Source of the DNA: QWQI01 sp964608915
GTDB taxonomy: Bacteria; Planctomycetota; Planctomycetia; Isosphaerales; Isosphaeraceae
Assembly: GCA_964608915.1 (NCBI GenBank)
Contig: CAZSQA010000017.1
Coordinates: 57,980-121,979, forward strand
Reading direction: 5' to 3'
Length of the DNA stretch: 64,000 nucleotides
In this document: positions 52,573 through 62,384 of the stretch, piece by piece
How positions within the stretch are numbered: the stretch's first letter is position 1
How the letters are laid out: the number at the start of each line of letters is the position of its first letter
Notes under the pieces: model-generated
Told to the model about the DNA's origin: nothing
Databases searched by the model: none
What the model saw: only the letters and a program-made list of their open reading frames with translations
Position numbers and translations under genes: made by a program

Positions 52573-53481
52573 TCATGCGCCGATCCGCCCGGTGTCGCGC
52601 GGATTCGCGGAATCCGACAATTCAGCCTCGATCATTCGCCGCACCAGTGCCGCGTTCAGCGAATGGCCGGACCGGCTGGCCGAGACCCGGCCATGGATTC
52701 GCCGCCCCGCGAGCGACAGATCGCCGAGCACGTCCAGCATCTTGTGCCGAACGGGTTCGTCCGGGTATCTCAGGGGATTGTCGATCGGCCCATCAGGCCC
52801 GAAAATGACCAGATCCTGTGCCGTGCAATGTCGGCCGATGCCTGCGGCCTTGAGCATTTCGGCTTCGTGTTGCAGCACGAAGGTGCGTGCCGGAGCCAGC
52901 TCACGTTCGAACGAGCCTGGTTCCAGATCGAAAGCCAGCCTCTGCCTGCCGATTATGGGTGCACCTGGGTAATTCAGCTCGTAATCGATCGAAAACCCCG
53001 GTCCTTCGGAAGGGGCGATCGAAATCGCCATTTCTCCCTCCTTGAGCGATAGTTCGCGATTGACCTCGAGCACTCGGGCAAGCGGGCTCTGCACCACGAT
53101 TGCCGTCCCTCGCAGCGCATTGACGAAGTCGAGGCTCGACCCGTCGCAGCCTGGCGTTTCCGCGCCATCGATCGCGACGATGCAGTTGTCGATCGCCAGC
53201 CCAGCGAGTGTCGCCATCACGTGTTCGACCATTTCGACGACGGCCTCACCGCGAGCGATTGCAGTGCGGCGCTGCCGTGGTACGACATGATCGATCGTCG
53301 CCGGGACCGCAGGCGCACCCGGAAGATCCGATCGCAAGAAAACGACGCCCGTATGTGCCGGAGCGGGCCGGAATTCCAGTGTGACAGCGGATCCGCTGAG
53401 ATATCCCCGGCCACTCAACCGGACTGCGTCACGGATCGTACGCTGCCGCTGCCAGTCGTCATACCACTCGGTTCCGGTCAT
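52573..53481 (-). CDS. lpxC: UDP-3-O-acyl-N-acetylglucosamine deacetylase
   Basis: 302 residues. LpxC removes the acetyl group in the committed step of lipid A synthesis. Its zinc ligands are visible: His in VEHVMATLAG, and His and Asp in VRHKMLDVLGDLSL. Other family positions include the Glu in VVEMVEH, ARTFVLQHE, and the histidine near SRSGHSLNAAL. ATG 53481 starts the gene. It is single-domain, without the LpxC-FabZ fusion seen in some phyla. About 160 bp separate it from the downstream lpxA homologue. Confidence 0.93.
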   Translation of the reverse strand: MTGTEWYDDWQRQRTIRDAVRLSGRGYLSGSAVTLEFRPAPAHTGVVFLRSDLPGAPAVPATIDHVVPRQRRTAIARGEAVVEMVEHVMATLAGLAIDNCIVAIDGAETPGCDGSSLDFVNALRGTAIVVQSPLARVLEVNRELSLKEGEMAISIAPSEGPGFSIDYELNYPGAPIIGRQRLAFDLEPGSFERELAPARTFVLQHEAEMLKAAGIGRHCTAQDLVIFGPDGPIDNPLRYPDEPVRHKMLDVLGDLSLAGRRIHGRVSASRSGHSLNAALVRRMIEAELSDSANPRDTGRIGA

Positions 53482-53769
53482 CGTCGTCGAAAGTCCTCAG
53501 TTGCGACACTATCTGGATATTCAGGTCGAATTTACGGTCGCCGCTGCACTCCGGCGGCTCAGAATCGAGCCGGCGAATTTGGAAGGCCGGCCGGATACGC
53601 GCTCTACCTCGACCCGAGGACATCCTTGTCTTCAGGTCGAGGAAGAGCGATTTTCCCTGAGGGATTCCGCACGATCGCGCGGATCCGATACGGAGCGAAG
53701 ACCCTGATCGCGATTCTCCATGGCATCCGATTCGGCTCAGATGCGGGAATCACGAGCGGGACGGGGAAA

Positions 53770-54495
53770 TCAGTTACCGCGGGCCGGAGCGGCAGCACCA
53801 GCGGCCGGAGCAGCTCCGCCAGCCGGTTTAGCGGCACCGCCATTGGCCTTGCGGTATTCGACGTTGAGATATTGAACGACCTGCTGCGTGATGTCGTTGC
53901 GCGGATCGGCGTAGACGACGGTACGCGACATCGCGGCCATCACGGCGTTCGGGTCGGAGGCGGTCAGGGGTTCGTTCGAAACCTTGACCACATACGTCAT
54001 GCCGCGCCAAGTCGCCACCCGGGCAACCATGCTTTGAATTTCACGATAAAGTCCGGCAAGGGCTTCGGCTTCCATCTGGGCCAGCTCTTTCTGAGCTTGC
54101 TCCTGAGCGGCCTGGGCCTGAATTTTCATTTGGGTGAGCTGCTGGTCGAACTTCTTGAATTCCGGGCTTTGTTGCGCCAGGCTCGCCTGCTTTTCCGAAG
54201 CGGCCTTCATGTCCGCGACAAGCTTCTGCAGTTCCTGCTGTTTGGCCAGAGCCTTGGCCTGCATTTCGTCGCTGGTCGCCTTGACCTTTTCATAGTTCTT
54301 GAAGACGGCGTCCATGTCGATCGAACCGAAGACCGGCGCGATCGCCGGCGCGGGAGCGTTCGAGGCGGATCCGCCACTGGCAGCCGTGCCGCCAGCGGTT
54401 CGCTGAACGCCACGATCCTGAGGCTGCTGCTGGGCCGAGGCAGTCGTCGCCATGCCCAGGAATACCGAAACGATCAGAAATCGACGAATCCGCAT
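53770..54495 (-). CDS. OmpH/Skp-like periplasmic chaperone
   Basis: 241 residues from ATG 54495; the frame extends upstream but only this start gives a signal peptide (FLIVSVFLGMATTASAQ). The mature protein has an Ala/Gly-rich stretch, GSIDMDAVFKNYEKVKA, a long coiled coil (about residues 85-165, Lys/Gln/Ala-rich) and a final strand (VVQYLNVEYRKANG) followed by Ala/Gly/Pro low complexity. Skp-type proteins escort outer-membrane proteins through the periplasm. Its place at the head of the lpx cluster resembles the skp-lpx arrangement of other Gram-negative bacteria. Confidence 0.8.
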   Translation of the reverse strand: MRIRRFLIVSVFLGMATTASAQQQPQDRGVQRTAGGTAASGGSASNAPAPAIAPVFGSIDMDAVFKNYEKVKATSDEMQAKALAKQQELQKLVADMKAASEKQASLAQQSPEFKKFDQQLTQMKIQAQAAQEQAQKELAQMEAEALAGLYREIQSMVARVATWRGMTYVVKVSNEPLTASDPNAVMAAMSRTVVYADPRNDITQQVVQYLNVEYRKANGGAAKPAGGAAPAAGAAAPARGN

Positions 54496-54875
54496 GACGT
54501 CACATCCTTGCATTCGAGCGGTTGAGACCCCACCGGCGTACATGAGCGGCGGACCGGTCCCGGCGTAGATTCGGAGAACGAAGGCCCGCGATAGTCCTGC
54601 CGCGTGCCGAAACCCATTCTGCCGCACACTCTGACCAATTTCACGCGACCGGTCAAGTCCAATCCGGCCGTTTCTCGACCTGTTTCGGCAGTCCGTCTGA
54701 CCTCTCGCGGATTCGGTCCGTGAACCGCTCGGCCTACTGGCTTGCCCGACGATGCCGGCCCTGTCAAACTGACGACGAACCGGCCCAGCGCATTCGTTCC
54801 GACCGAAAGACCGCCTGCCGTGTGCCGCTGCACGAAATCATGCCAGTCCATCACATCGAACCACGAGAACGCCCC
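54496..54875. other. Divergent intergenic region between ompH-like and PmoA-family genes
   Basis: 380 bp with no gene that I can support. It must contain promoters for both genes. Frames extend through it on both strands from the genes' natural starts but look non-coding. No distinct repeat is seen. Confidence 0.4.
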
Positions 54876-56078
54876 ATGCCGCACAAACCCATCCGCACCA
54901 CATTCGCCATTCTGTTCGTGGCTGCATTCTCGACCTCGCCGGCCCGGGGCGACGACGCTGTCACGCTACCGAAACTCCCGGCCCTTAAAGTCGCCTCGCC
55001 CGTCATATTTTCCGCAGGCACCCTGAAGCCCGGCCTTTACGAAGGCAAGTTACCTGGCTCGGACCGCTCGCTCGTGATCCAGGTTGGTGTCGGCCCCGAA
55101 GCACCCGGCAAAGCCGTCGCCATCGTTCCGCCTGGCGTGGAACTGAAAGGCGAATCACTGCCTGTGAAGTCTGTCGCCGTCAGCGGCAATGGCGTCGCGA
55201 ATTCGGACGACGGCGCGGGCATCAGTTTCTCGGTTCTCGGCAAACCTTTCTTCACCGCTCTGGCTCAATCCGGCTCGAAGCCGATCATTTATCCGGTCTA
55301 TGGCCCCGGCGGTCAGAAAATGACGCGTGCCTACCCGATCGAAACCGTCGAAGGCGAAGATCGTGACCACCCTCACCAGCGTTCGATGTGGATGACCTTC
55401 GGAAACGTCAACGGCGTCGATTTCTGGGCCGCTGACCCGATCAACGGCGACAAGCCCCACTTCGGTACCAAAACGGTCGTGAACGCCAGCGCCGAAGGCG
55501 GCCCGGTCGCCGGAACGCTTCTCTCCGAAGTCGAGTGGCGCGACAAATCGGACAAACTCGTCCTGCGCGAAGAGAACACGATCGTCGTTTACGCTGTGGC
55601 CGATCAAAGGATCATGGACGTGTCGATCACCCTGACGGCCCCCCCGGACAAGGCCGCCGTTTTCGGTGACACAAAGGAGGGTATGTTCGGGCTTCGAGTG
55701 CCGAGCGTTCTCGATACGAAGGCGAAAAAGGGCGGCAAGATCGTCAACGCCGAAGGCGTTGAGGACGACACAGCCTGGGGCAAAAGCTCTCCATGGGTCG
55801 ACTACTCAGGCATCATCGACGGTAAGACGGTCGGTGTCGCGATCCTCAATCACCCGGACAGCTTCCGATACCCCACGCACTGGCACGTCAGAAATTATGG
55901 CCTGTTCGCGGCGAATCCATTCGGTTACAAGGATTTCGGTCTCGGCAAAACGGGCGAGCACACGCTCGAGCCGGGCAAGAAGATCCGCTTCGGTTATCGT
56001 GTCATCTTCCACGACGGCCGTGCCGACGAAGCCGGAATCGCTGACGCCTTCAAGGCTTTCGCCACTTCTGCCCACTGA
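54876..56078 (+). CDS. Secreted PmoA-family (DUF6807) protein
   Basis: 400 residues from ATG 54876, which opens on a signal peptide (TTFAILFVAAFSTSPARG). The body matches the family named PmoA in planctomycetes and Bacteroidetes: IYPVYGPGGQKMTRAYPIE, DHPHQRSMWMTFGNVNG, WVDYSGIIDGKTVGVAIL, PTHWHVRNYGLFAANPFG and the closing YRVIFHDG. Despite the name it is not methane monooxygenase; members are linked to polysaccharide use or are uncharacterised. It is a periplasmic or secreted protein. The gene stands alone, followed by a terminator hairpin. Confidence 0.88.
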   Translation: MPHKPIRTTFAILFVAAFSTSPARGDDAVTLPKLPALKVASPVIFSAGTLKPGLYEGKLPGSDRSLVIQVGVGPEAPGKAVAIVPPGVELKGESLPVKSVAVSGNGVANSDDGAGISFSVLGKPFFTALAQSGSKPIIYPVYGPGGQKMTRAYPIETVEGEDRDHPHQRSMWMTFGNVNGVDFWAADPINGDKPHFGTKTVVNASAEGGPVAGTLLSEVEWRDKSDKLVLREENTIVVYAVADQRIMDVSITLTAPPDKAAVFGDTKEGMFGLRVPSVLDTKAKKGGKIVNAEGVEDDTAWGKSSPWVDYSGIIDGKTVGVAILNHPDSFRYPTHWHVRNYGLFAANPFGYKDFGLGKTGEHTLEPGKKIRFGYRVIFHDGRADEAGIADAFKAFATSAH

Positions 56079-56095
56079 CGGCGTCCGGAAATCCG

Positions 56096-56129
56096 TGCCG
56101 CTGACCGCGACGATTCGCGGCCAGCGGCA
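56096..56129 (+). terminator. 14-bp hairpin with T-rich tail after PmoA-family gene
   Basis: Bases 56096-56109 pair with 56116-56129 with one mismatch around a 6-base loop, followed by TTTTCC. It lies 18 bp past the stop codon, a good intrinsic terminator, and may also act on the convergent surface-protein gene. Confidence 0.7.
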
Positions 56130-56236
56130 TTTTCCGGTGATTTCATTACACGAGCAAGGCTGGCTTCGAACCGGATTCCGCACACAGTCAACAAGAACAC
56201 GCCTGATTCGGCTGGATGTCGGGGCGAATGGCCTGC

Positions 56237-59200
56237 TCATCCGCCTAAAACTTCCAGAGAATAATTGAACGCTCTGCCGGAAGGCACCTCGAAATACACA
56301 GGCAGCCCGAGCGCGCCGCCCGACGGCACAGATGCATCTTCGACGTTCAGATACCAGTCCGAGCCGCTTTGAGTGCCCCCCACCACCCGGACTTCCGCCG
56401 GCAGTCCGACGAATTTGAGCGACTTCGGTTTTTTGACCGAAGGCGTCAGATTCGTGAGAGTGATCGTCTGGCGGTAAGTGTCGTTTGCGATCACGTAGAA
56501 AAATCCGCTACGGGCCACGGAAAAATCCGCCGTGATATCGCCGACTTTCGTCACCGTGACGTCATTGCCGTCGCCGCCCAGGTAGCTGATCTGCATCGTG
56601 TTCCCGTTGGCCGTGAAGAGTGCCCCCTGCGCCATTCCGGCGAACGTGCCGGAAATGGCCGAGCCGGAAACGTTGTCGATCAGCGTGATCGAATCGCCCG
56701 GATTGAGCGAAACGTTCGAAAGATCAAGTGAAAGTACGGCACCTGCCAGGCTGGCTCCGCTCGACAAGACTTTGTCGAACGCCGATTTCGATATCCCGTT
56801 CATGCTCACGACGGATGTCGCAGCCAGAGCGAGCGAGCCCGAAGCGAAATTGAGCAGACCGTTGCCCGTTTCGCTGTCTCCTGACCCAGGTGCAAGCCGC
56901 CCGGCGACGGTCACGGGCCCTGTAATCAGGCCATGCCCCGTAAGAAGCCCGCTGGACCCGACTGAGACGCCTCCGGTGTTGGCCAGAATGACACCACCGT
57001 TGAGTGACAGCGTCCGCGCGACGGTCGCCGCGACGGTCGATTCGAACGTCACCGCCAGCGAACTGACCGAAAGCCCGTTGGCGAACGCCAGAATACCGCT
57101 GCCTGTGGTGGCGACGAAAGTACCAGCGATCGTGACCGGTCCGGTGAATGTTGCATTCCCGTTATTGGTCGAAATGGCATTTCGCAGCGAGATCGCACTG
57201 CCTGTTACGGCGATCGCGGCTGAACTGGCTGAGGAAGCCAGGGTGCCGTTGATGCCGAAGTTCACCGGCCCGGCCGAATTCACGGCAATTCCGCCTGCCC
57301 CGTTGGACAGGATCGACCCAGAAAGGGCCACGGCGGGCGTACCGCTTCCCGAATCAGCCGTGGCGATCGATACCGAACCGCCCGAAACCGTGCCAGCGAT
57401 GGTGACGCCGCCGGAAGTCCTGTTCGTCAGGCCTGTCGCCGCACCGGTCGAAAGTGCGACAGCACCGTTACCTGCATCGATCGTCACCCCGGAGATTACG
57501 ACGACGCTGGCCGCACCGGCATCGCGCTGGGAATCGACCACTCCCGACGCGGCCGGCGCGTTCGCAATGACGCTCAGGCCGCCGTTATCCGTCGTGACGC
57601 TGGCTGCGAAATTCACCGATCGCCCCGCACTGAGCGTGAGAGTTCCGCCGGCCCCACCCGGATTGTTCGCCGTAAGGGCGTTCGAAAGGGCGATGTCGCC
57701 GTTCGCCTGCAGAGTCGTCGCCGTCCCCGCGCTGAGCGAAGCCGCCACGAATGCCGGGCTCATGTTCGAAGTCGCTCTCGAAGTCGAGGCGAAAGTCACG
57801 CCATTCGGCAAGGGCGTCGCCAGGCCGACATAGACGGCACCGCCGCCGGTCGATCGGCGAATGACGTACGTGCCCGTTACCTTGTCTTCCACAGGCGCGT
57901 TCGAACCGATCCCGGCGATCGAGTTCTCGGTGCTTAACGTCCCGCCGGCAAGCCCGGTGAGAGCGGCCCCGGACGTTCCGGCGAGCCAGGTCAGGGCTCC
58001 GGAGTCGAGATTCGCGCCGTTGTCCCAATATTGGCTTCGCACCAGGTAACCACCGCTCGATAGTACCGTCAAACCCGTGAAACCGATCTGATCGAGCGAG
58101 GTCGAACCGACGAGACTGTTCGTGCTCGAAACCGCAGCCGAGGTTCCCGTCGTTCCGCTGGCGAAGGTGACGGCACCTGCGTTCGCGATGGCTCCGTTGT
58201 CCCAGTTCGGGCTACGAACGACATAATTGCCGCCCGACAAAGCCGTCACGCCAGAACCGACCTGATCGGAAGCCGTCGAACCATACAGGCTGTTCGATAC
58301 CGAAACCGTGCCGATCGTGCCCGCCGTTCCGTTAACCCAGGTGACGGCTCCGGCATCGACGATCGCGCCGTTATCCCAGGCCGTGGAGCTGACGATGTAG
58401 TGGCCGTTGGTCAGGGCGGTCACGCCGCCGTTGCCGACCTGATCGGATGCCGTCGAACCGACAAGGCTGTTCGATACCGAGACAGCGCCGCTGATGCCCG
58501 TCGTGCCGTTGCCCCAGGTAACCGCCCCGACATTGCTGACGGCACCGTTGTCCCAGCTCGGACTGACGACGACATATTGGCCGTTCGTCAGAGCGACGAC
58601 GCCTCCGACACTGTCGAAGGCGGTCGAACCGACAAGACTGTTCGAAGACGAAACGACCCCCGTGATTCCGGCACCGCCGTTCGCCCAGGTGACCGCTCCC
58701 CGGGATCCGTTCCATGCCTGGCTGATCACGACATAATTGCCGCTGGTCAGTTCCCGGATTCCCGCGTTTCCGACCTGATCCGAACTGGCCGACCCGATCA
58801 GGCTGTTCGACGATGAAATCGTCCCGGAAATCCCGACTGTGCCGTCGGCCCAGGTCGCGGCACCGACATTCGTCGTCGCTCCGTTATCCCACTGCGGGCT
58901 CAGCACGACATAATTCCCGTTCGCCAGCCCCGCGACGGATTGGCTGCCGACCTGGTCGAACGCGCTGGAACCTACCAGGCTGTTCGAATCCGAAACCGCC
59001 CCTGAACTTCCCGTCGTGCCGTTGCCCCAGGTCACGGCTCCGGCATCCACAATGCCCCCGAAATCCCAGGCGTAGCTTCGGACCACGTAATTGCCATTGG
59101 ATAGCGCTGTCACTCCGCCGATGCCGACCTGATCGTTCACTTTCGATCCGATGAAACTGTTCGAAGCCGAAACCGCACTTGAGGTGACCGACACCCCGCT

Positions 59201-61324
59201 GCACCATGTCACCGCACCGACATCCGTGAAGCCTCCATTGTCCCAGTAATAGTTGATGACGACGTAATTGCCGTTGGAAAGCTCCGTCAGGCCACCGAAA
59301 CCGACCTGATCGGAAGTCGTCGAACCGGTCAGGCTGTTCGAAACCGAAACCGAGCCCACGGTAGCAGCCGTTCCGATACACCAGGTGACCGCCCCCGCGT
59401 TGATGACTCCGCCTTTATCCCAGTTATAACTTCTGACGACATAATTCCCGTTCGAGAGTGCCGTCACGACCAGTCCGACCTGGTCGAACGTCGTCGAGCC
59501 CACCAGGCTGTTCGCCACCGAAACCGCACCCTTCGTTCCCGCCGCGCCGTCGCCCCAGGTCACGGCCCCGACATCGGTTGCGGGGCTGTTATCCCAGTAG
59601 TAACTGCTCACCACGTAATTGCCGTTCGAAAGCGCCGTCACGCCGCCGATTCCGACCTGATCGGAAGCTGTCGTTCCGACCAGACTGTTGGACGCCGAAA
59701 CTGCGCCGGAAACGCCCGAAATGCCGCTGCCCCAGGTGACCGCTCCGACATTGAGCGTCGAGCCGTTGTCCCAGGAAGAACTCGGGACGACGTAATTCCC
59801 GTTCGTCAATGCCGTGACGCCTGACCCGCCGATCTGGTCGTTCGCCGACGAACCGGTCAGGGCACCGATCAGCGCTCCCGTCGTGCCGTCGTACAGGAAC
59901 ACCGCTCCGGCATTCGTCGCCACGGAGTCGTCGCCAGGGTCTGTCACCACCACGTTGCCGGACGATAGGGGGATGATCGCATTGCCGAAATTGTCATTGG
60001 CGTTCGGCGTCGGGTTGACCAGTTCGAACATCGGCACGCCGCCCATTACGTTATCGGCGATGACGATGTTCTTCGGGTCCAGCAGAAGCCGGCCGCCAGG
60101 ACCGACATCGACGACTCCGCCATGTATCAGATCGGCTTTGGAGGAAATCTCGACCGCGCCGCCTGCAGCTCCTTTTGCGGAAATCCTCGCCAGGTTCTTC
60201 GTCGATTCCTCCGACCACAGCACCACCGTGCCGCCCGTAACGGCTCCGTCAGCCGAGAACCGTGTATCGGGCGATGCAGCCAGCGAGCCGGCCGGTGTCA
60301 TTGTAGAGTCACCTCCCTGCCAGCCGCCGCCGATATGAACAAGACCGCCAGCGACGGCACCCGAAGCGTCCGCACCGCCACCGACCCAGACGACGTCCTT
60401 GCCGGATGCCCGAATTTCTCCGCCTGCGCTGCCACCTTTGGCCTGCAACATGCCTGAGCTGAAGAAATGCCCGGACAGGCCGCCGTCGATCCGGATCGAC
60501 CCTCCCGAGCCGATCGCGGAGGAAACGTCGATCGCCGCGGCTTGAGTCGCCACATAATTTTCCGCGAATCGAACCTCGACTGACCCGCCCGGAGCCAGAA
60601 TCGTTCCGGAGCGAATGGCCGTGTTGACAGCCAGGCTCACTGCGGATGCTTCGATCCCGCCAGCCTGGATCAGCCGGTCGGCCTTCAACTCGATCGACCG
60701 GGACGCCTTGAGCGAACCACCCGACTCGATATTCAGCAATCCTTTGGCGGACAACACGATCGATTCCGCCTGGACGGGTGCAGAAATGGTGATCGACTGG
60801 GCATCGATTCGCATCACCCCGGACTGGATCACGGGCGTGGCGATCGTGACGGACTGGCTTCGCACTTCCGCGGCCGTTCGGGAACCGCCGAGCGTCGTCG
60901 AAAGGATCACCGTATCGAACGGGTCGTCACCGCTCAACAAAACCGACTGCACCGATTGCGGACGCAGGCCAGCCAGTCGGCGGTCGAAACTGCCCCGGTC
61001 ACGCTGGTCGGACGAATACAGCCTCCCGTTGACCGTCACGGTGAGCATCCCGCGGGCGTTGCGGCCAATTTCGACTTTGTCCGCCCCGGATGTCGCGAGA
61101 ATTTCGAGACTCCGGTCTGCCTGACGGGTTCGGAACCGGACGATCTCGGCAGCTTGCGGCAGAATCGCGGCTACCTGCTTTCGATCAAGAAGCAGACGCT
61201 CCTCGAGACGATCCGCAACCGGCGCGAACATCCGGGATCGATCGAAGGCGACCTCGTATCGCTTCTTACTTTGGATTTCACGAATCGAGGAAGAGAAAGA
61301 ACGGCGAGCCATGGCATTTTTCAT
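56237..61324 (-). CDS. Giant repeat surface protein with 11 tandem repeats (DUF5650-like)
   Basis: A protein of 1,695 residues. Near residue 40 is LEERLLLDR, like the LE.R..LS motif at the N-termini of many large planctomycete surface proteins. Beta-helix-like, Gly/Ser/Ala-rich sequence follows (about 90-430). Between about residues 495 and 1,150 stand 11 repeats of roughly 59 residues with a core such as ALSNGNYVV, then WDNG, GAVTWGNGT, SNSLVGST and DQVG. More beta-helical repeats (LQANGDIALSNAL) and a short C-terminal beta domain end it. No PEP-CTERM tag or transmembrane anchor is seen, and no standard signal peptide. It probably lies at the cell surface. Confidence 0.85.
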   Translation of the reverse strand: MKNAMARRSFSSSIREIQSKKRYEVAFDRSRMFAPVADRLEERLLLDRKQVAAILPQAAEIVRFRTRQADRSLEILATSGADKVEIGRNARGMLTVTVNGRLYSSDQRDRGSFDRRLAGLRPQSVQSVLLSGDDPFDTVILSTTLGGSRTAAEVRSQSVTIATPVIQSGVMRIDAQSITISAPVQAESIVLSAKGLLNIESGGSLKASRSIELKADRLIQAGGIEASAVSLAVNTAIRSGTILAPGGSVEVRFAENYVATQAAAIDVSSAIGSGGSIRIDGGLSGHFFSSGMLQAKGGSAGGEIRASGKDVVWVGGGADASGAVAGGLVHIGGGWQGGDSTMTPAGSLAASPDTRFSADGAVTGGTVVLWSEESTKNLARISAKGAAGGAVEISSKADLIHGGVVDVGPGGRLLLDPKNIVIADNVMGGVPMFELVNPTPNANDNFGNAIIPLSSGNVVVTDPGDDSVATNAGAVFLYDGTTGALIGALTGSSANDQIGGSGVTALTNGNYVVPSSSWDNGSTLNVGAVTWGSGISGVSGAVSASNSLVGTTASDQVGIGGVTALSNGNYVVSSYYWDNSPATDVGAVTWGDGAAGTKGAVSVANSLVGSTTFDQVGLVVTALSNGNYVVRSYNWDKGGVINAGAVTWCIGTAATVGSVSVSNSLTGSTTSDQVGFGGLTELSNGNYVVINYYWDNGGFTDVGAVTWCSGVSVTSSAVSASNSFIGSKVNDQVGIGGVTALSNGNYVVRSYAWDFGGIVDAGAVTWGNGTTGSSGAVSDSNSLVGSSAFDQVGSQSVAGLANGNYVVLSPQWDNGATTNVGAATWADGTVGISGTISSSNSLIGSASSDQVGNAGIRELTSGNYVVISQAWNGSRGAVTWANGGAGITGVVSSSNSLVGSTAFDSVGGVVALTNGQYVVVSPSWDNGAVSNVGAVTWGNGTTGISGAVSVSNSLVGSTASDQVGNGGVTALTNGHYIVSSTAWDNGAIVDAGAVTWVNGTAGTIGTVSVSNSLYGSTASDQVGSGVTALSGGNYVVRSPNWDNGAIANAGAVTFASGTTGTSAAVSSTNSLVGSTSLDQIGFTGLTVLSSGGYLVRSQYWDNGANLDSGALTWLAGTSGAALTGLAGGTLSTENSIAGIGSNAPVEDKVTGTYVIRRSTGGGAVYVGLATPLPNGVTFASTSRATSNMSPAFVAASLSAGTATTLQANGDIALSNALTANNPGGAGGTLTLSAGRSVNFAASVTTDNGGLSVIANAPAASGVVDSQRDAGAASVVVISGVTIDAGNGAVALSTGAATGLTNRTSGGVTIAGTVSGGSVSIATADSGSGTPAVALSGSILSNGAGGIAVNSAGPVNFGINGTLASSASSAAIAVTGSAISLRNAISTNNGNATFTGPVTIAGTFVATTGSGILAFANGLSVSSLAVTFESTVAATVARTLSLNGGVILANTGGVSVGSSGLLTGHGLITGPVTVAGRLAPGSGDSETGNGLLNFASGSLALAATSVVSMNGISKSAFDKVLSSGASLAGAVLSLDLSNVSLNPGDSITLIDNVSGSAISGTFAGMAQGALFTANGNTMQISYLGGDGNDVTVTKVGDITADFSVARSGFFYVIANDTYRQTITLTNLTPSVKKPKSLKFVGLPAEVRVVGGTQSGSDWYLNVEDASVPSGGALGLPVYFEVPSGRAFNYSLEVLGG

Positions 61325-61628
61325 CTCGTTGCTCGATCAGTCGCAGGCAGTAAAGTTCGTCAGGAAATCCAGCACATGTTAAGTTGGCCCATTTCGGAAA
61401 TCTATCGAAACTCGAAGCCTGAAATCGAAGGCAAGCGGGCCAAGAAAATCGGAAGCCCACTCAAAACCCGACCTGCGAACCAACACAAAACTTTAGTTTA
61501 CAGATCTTTAAGAACTACTCTCAAGTCAGGCCGATTTCCGTTTATCGGCCCGGTGACGTTTCGTAAATGCCACATTGAGGGCGGCTTGTCTCGGAACTCG
61601 GCGGTTTTCGATTCGTGACTCATCGCCA
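61325..61628. other. Leader/intergenic region upstream of giant surface protein
   Basis: 304 bp between acpS and the surface-protein gene, both on the minus strand. It contains one candidate promoter (listed separately), implying an untranslated leader of about 165 nt. No gene is seen. Confidence 0.4.
61495..61524 (-). promoter_or_regulatory. Candidate promoter for giant surface protein gene
   Basis: On the minus strand TTGAGA (61524-61519) and TAAACT (61500-61495) are spaced by 18 bp. The stretch is much AT-richer than its surroundings. It lies about 170 bp before the start codon, so the leader would be long. Confidence 0.35.
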
Positions 61629-62063
61629 TCAAAACGGGATATCGTCGTCGAAATGCGAGGGAACGATGGGCGGGAGATTTTCCTGGGCCAGAGCCACGGC
61701 ATAAGCCGTCGCATAGGTTCGACAGTGCGAAATCGTTACGAGCACCTGACGAACGCCTCGTGCTTCGGCGATCTCCCGGGTTCCGGCATGCAGCAGCACG
61801 AGCGGAGCCCCGCTTGCGTTATTGCGAATTTCGACGTCGCGCCATGAGATTCCGCGAATCCACCCCGTGCCCAATGCCTTCAGCACCGCTTCTTTCGCTG
61901 CCCATCGGCCCGCGTAATGCTCTGTGGATTGCTTGCGTGAATTGCAGTAGTCAATTTCACGTTCGGTGTAGACTCGCCTCAGAAACAATTCGCCGTGATC
62001 CTGGATCATACGACCGATCCTGGGACATTCGGTGATGTCAGTCCCGATACCGATGATGTGCAC
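61629..62063 (-). CDS. acpS: Holo-[acyl-carrier-protein] synthase
   Basis: 144 residues from GTG 62063, giving the classical start HIIGIGTDITECPRIGRMI; a TTG at 62108 would add 15 residues. AcpS moves phosphopantetheine from CoA to acyl carrier protein. The magnesium-binding Asp is in GTDITEC and the Glu in RWAAKEAVLKALGTG; the C-terminal VTISHCRTYATAYAVA fits. It ends with a short acidic tail (DDDIPF). It may be transcribed together with the surface protein gene downstream but has a 300-bp gap. Confidence 0.92.
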   Translation of the reverse strand: MHIIGIGTDITECPRIGRMIQDHGELFLRRVYTEREIDYCNSRKQSTEHYAGRWAAKEAVLKALGTGWIRGISWRDVEIRNNASGAPLVLLHAGTREIAEARGVRQVLVTISHCRTYATAYAVALAQENLPPIVPSHFDDDIPF

Positions 62064-62384
62064 TTCCTGACCGGCTCCCGCTGTGCGACCGAAATCGCTC
62101 AGTCCCAAGAGAATCCAACCGACGTGTCATGAATATTCATCATAGGTGATCGATCCCGAAAATCTCAACCGGATCGGCATTCGACCTGAAACGCTCCGCG
62201 TAATCGTCAATCCCCGCTCAAGCCGCACACGTCCATCGCCGAACATTGTCGAAATCCTCATTATTTCGTTGATCGAAAACCGATCAAGACCGATGACGCC
62301 CGTCTTCGACATGAGGGCCAGGCTTTGCCGTCGATTCGGCTCGAAGCCGAATCTGAACCGCTATCGAGTAAAGGAAAGAGATCC
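62064..62384. other. Divergent intergenic region between acpS and PEP-CTERM gene
   Basis: 321 bp containing a perfect inverted repeat TTGATCG-5 bp-CGATCAA at 62269-62287, about 100 bp before the PEP-CTERM start. It could be an operator. Both strands have short open frames here but without supported starts. Confidence 0.4.

Noticed and set aside
54876..56078. Considered as a methane monooxygenase subunit because of the PmoA name
   Set aside because: It is a soluble secreted protein without membrane helices; the family name is misleading.
62127..62312. Small minus-strand frame (61 codons) upstream of acpS
   Set aside because: It reads somewhat protein-like, but has no convincing ribosome-binding site and an equally plausible plus frame overlaps it; kept as intergenic.
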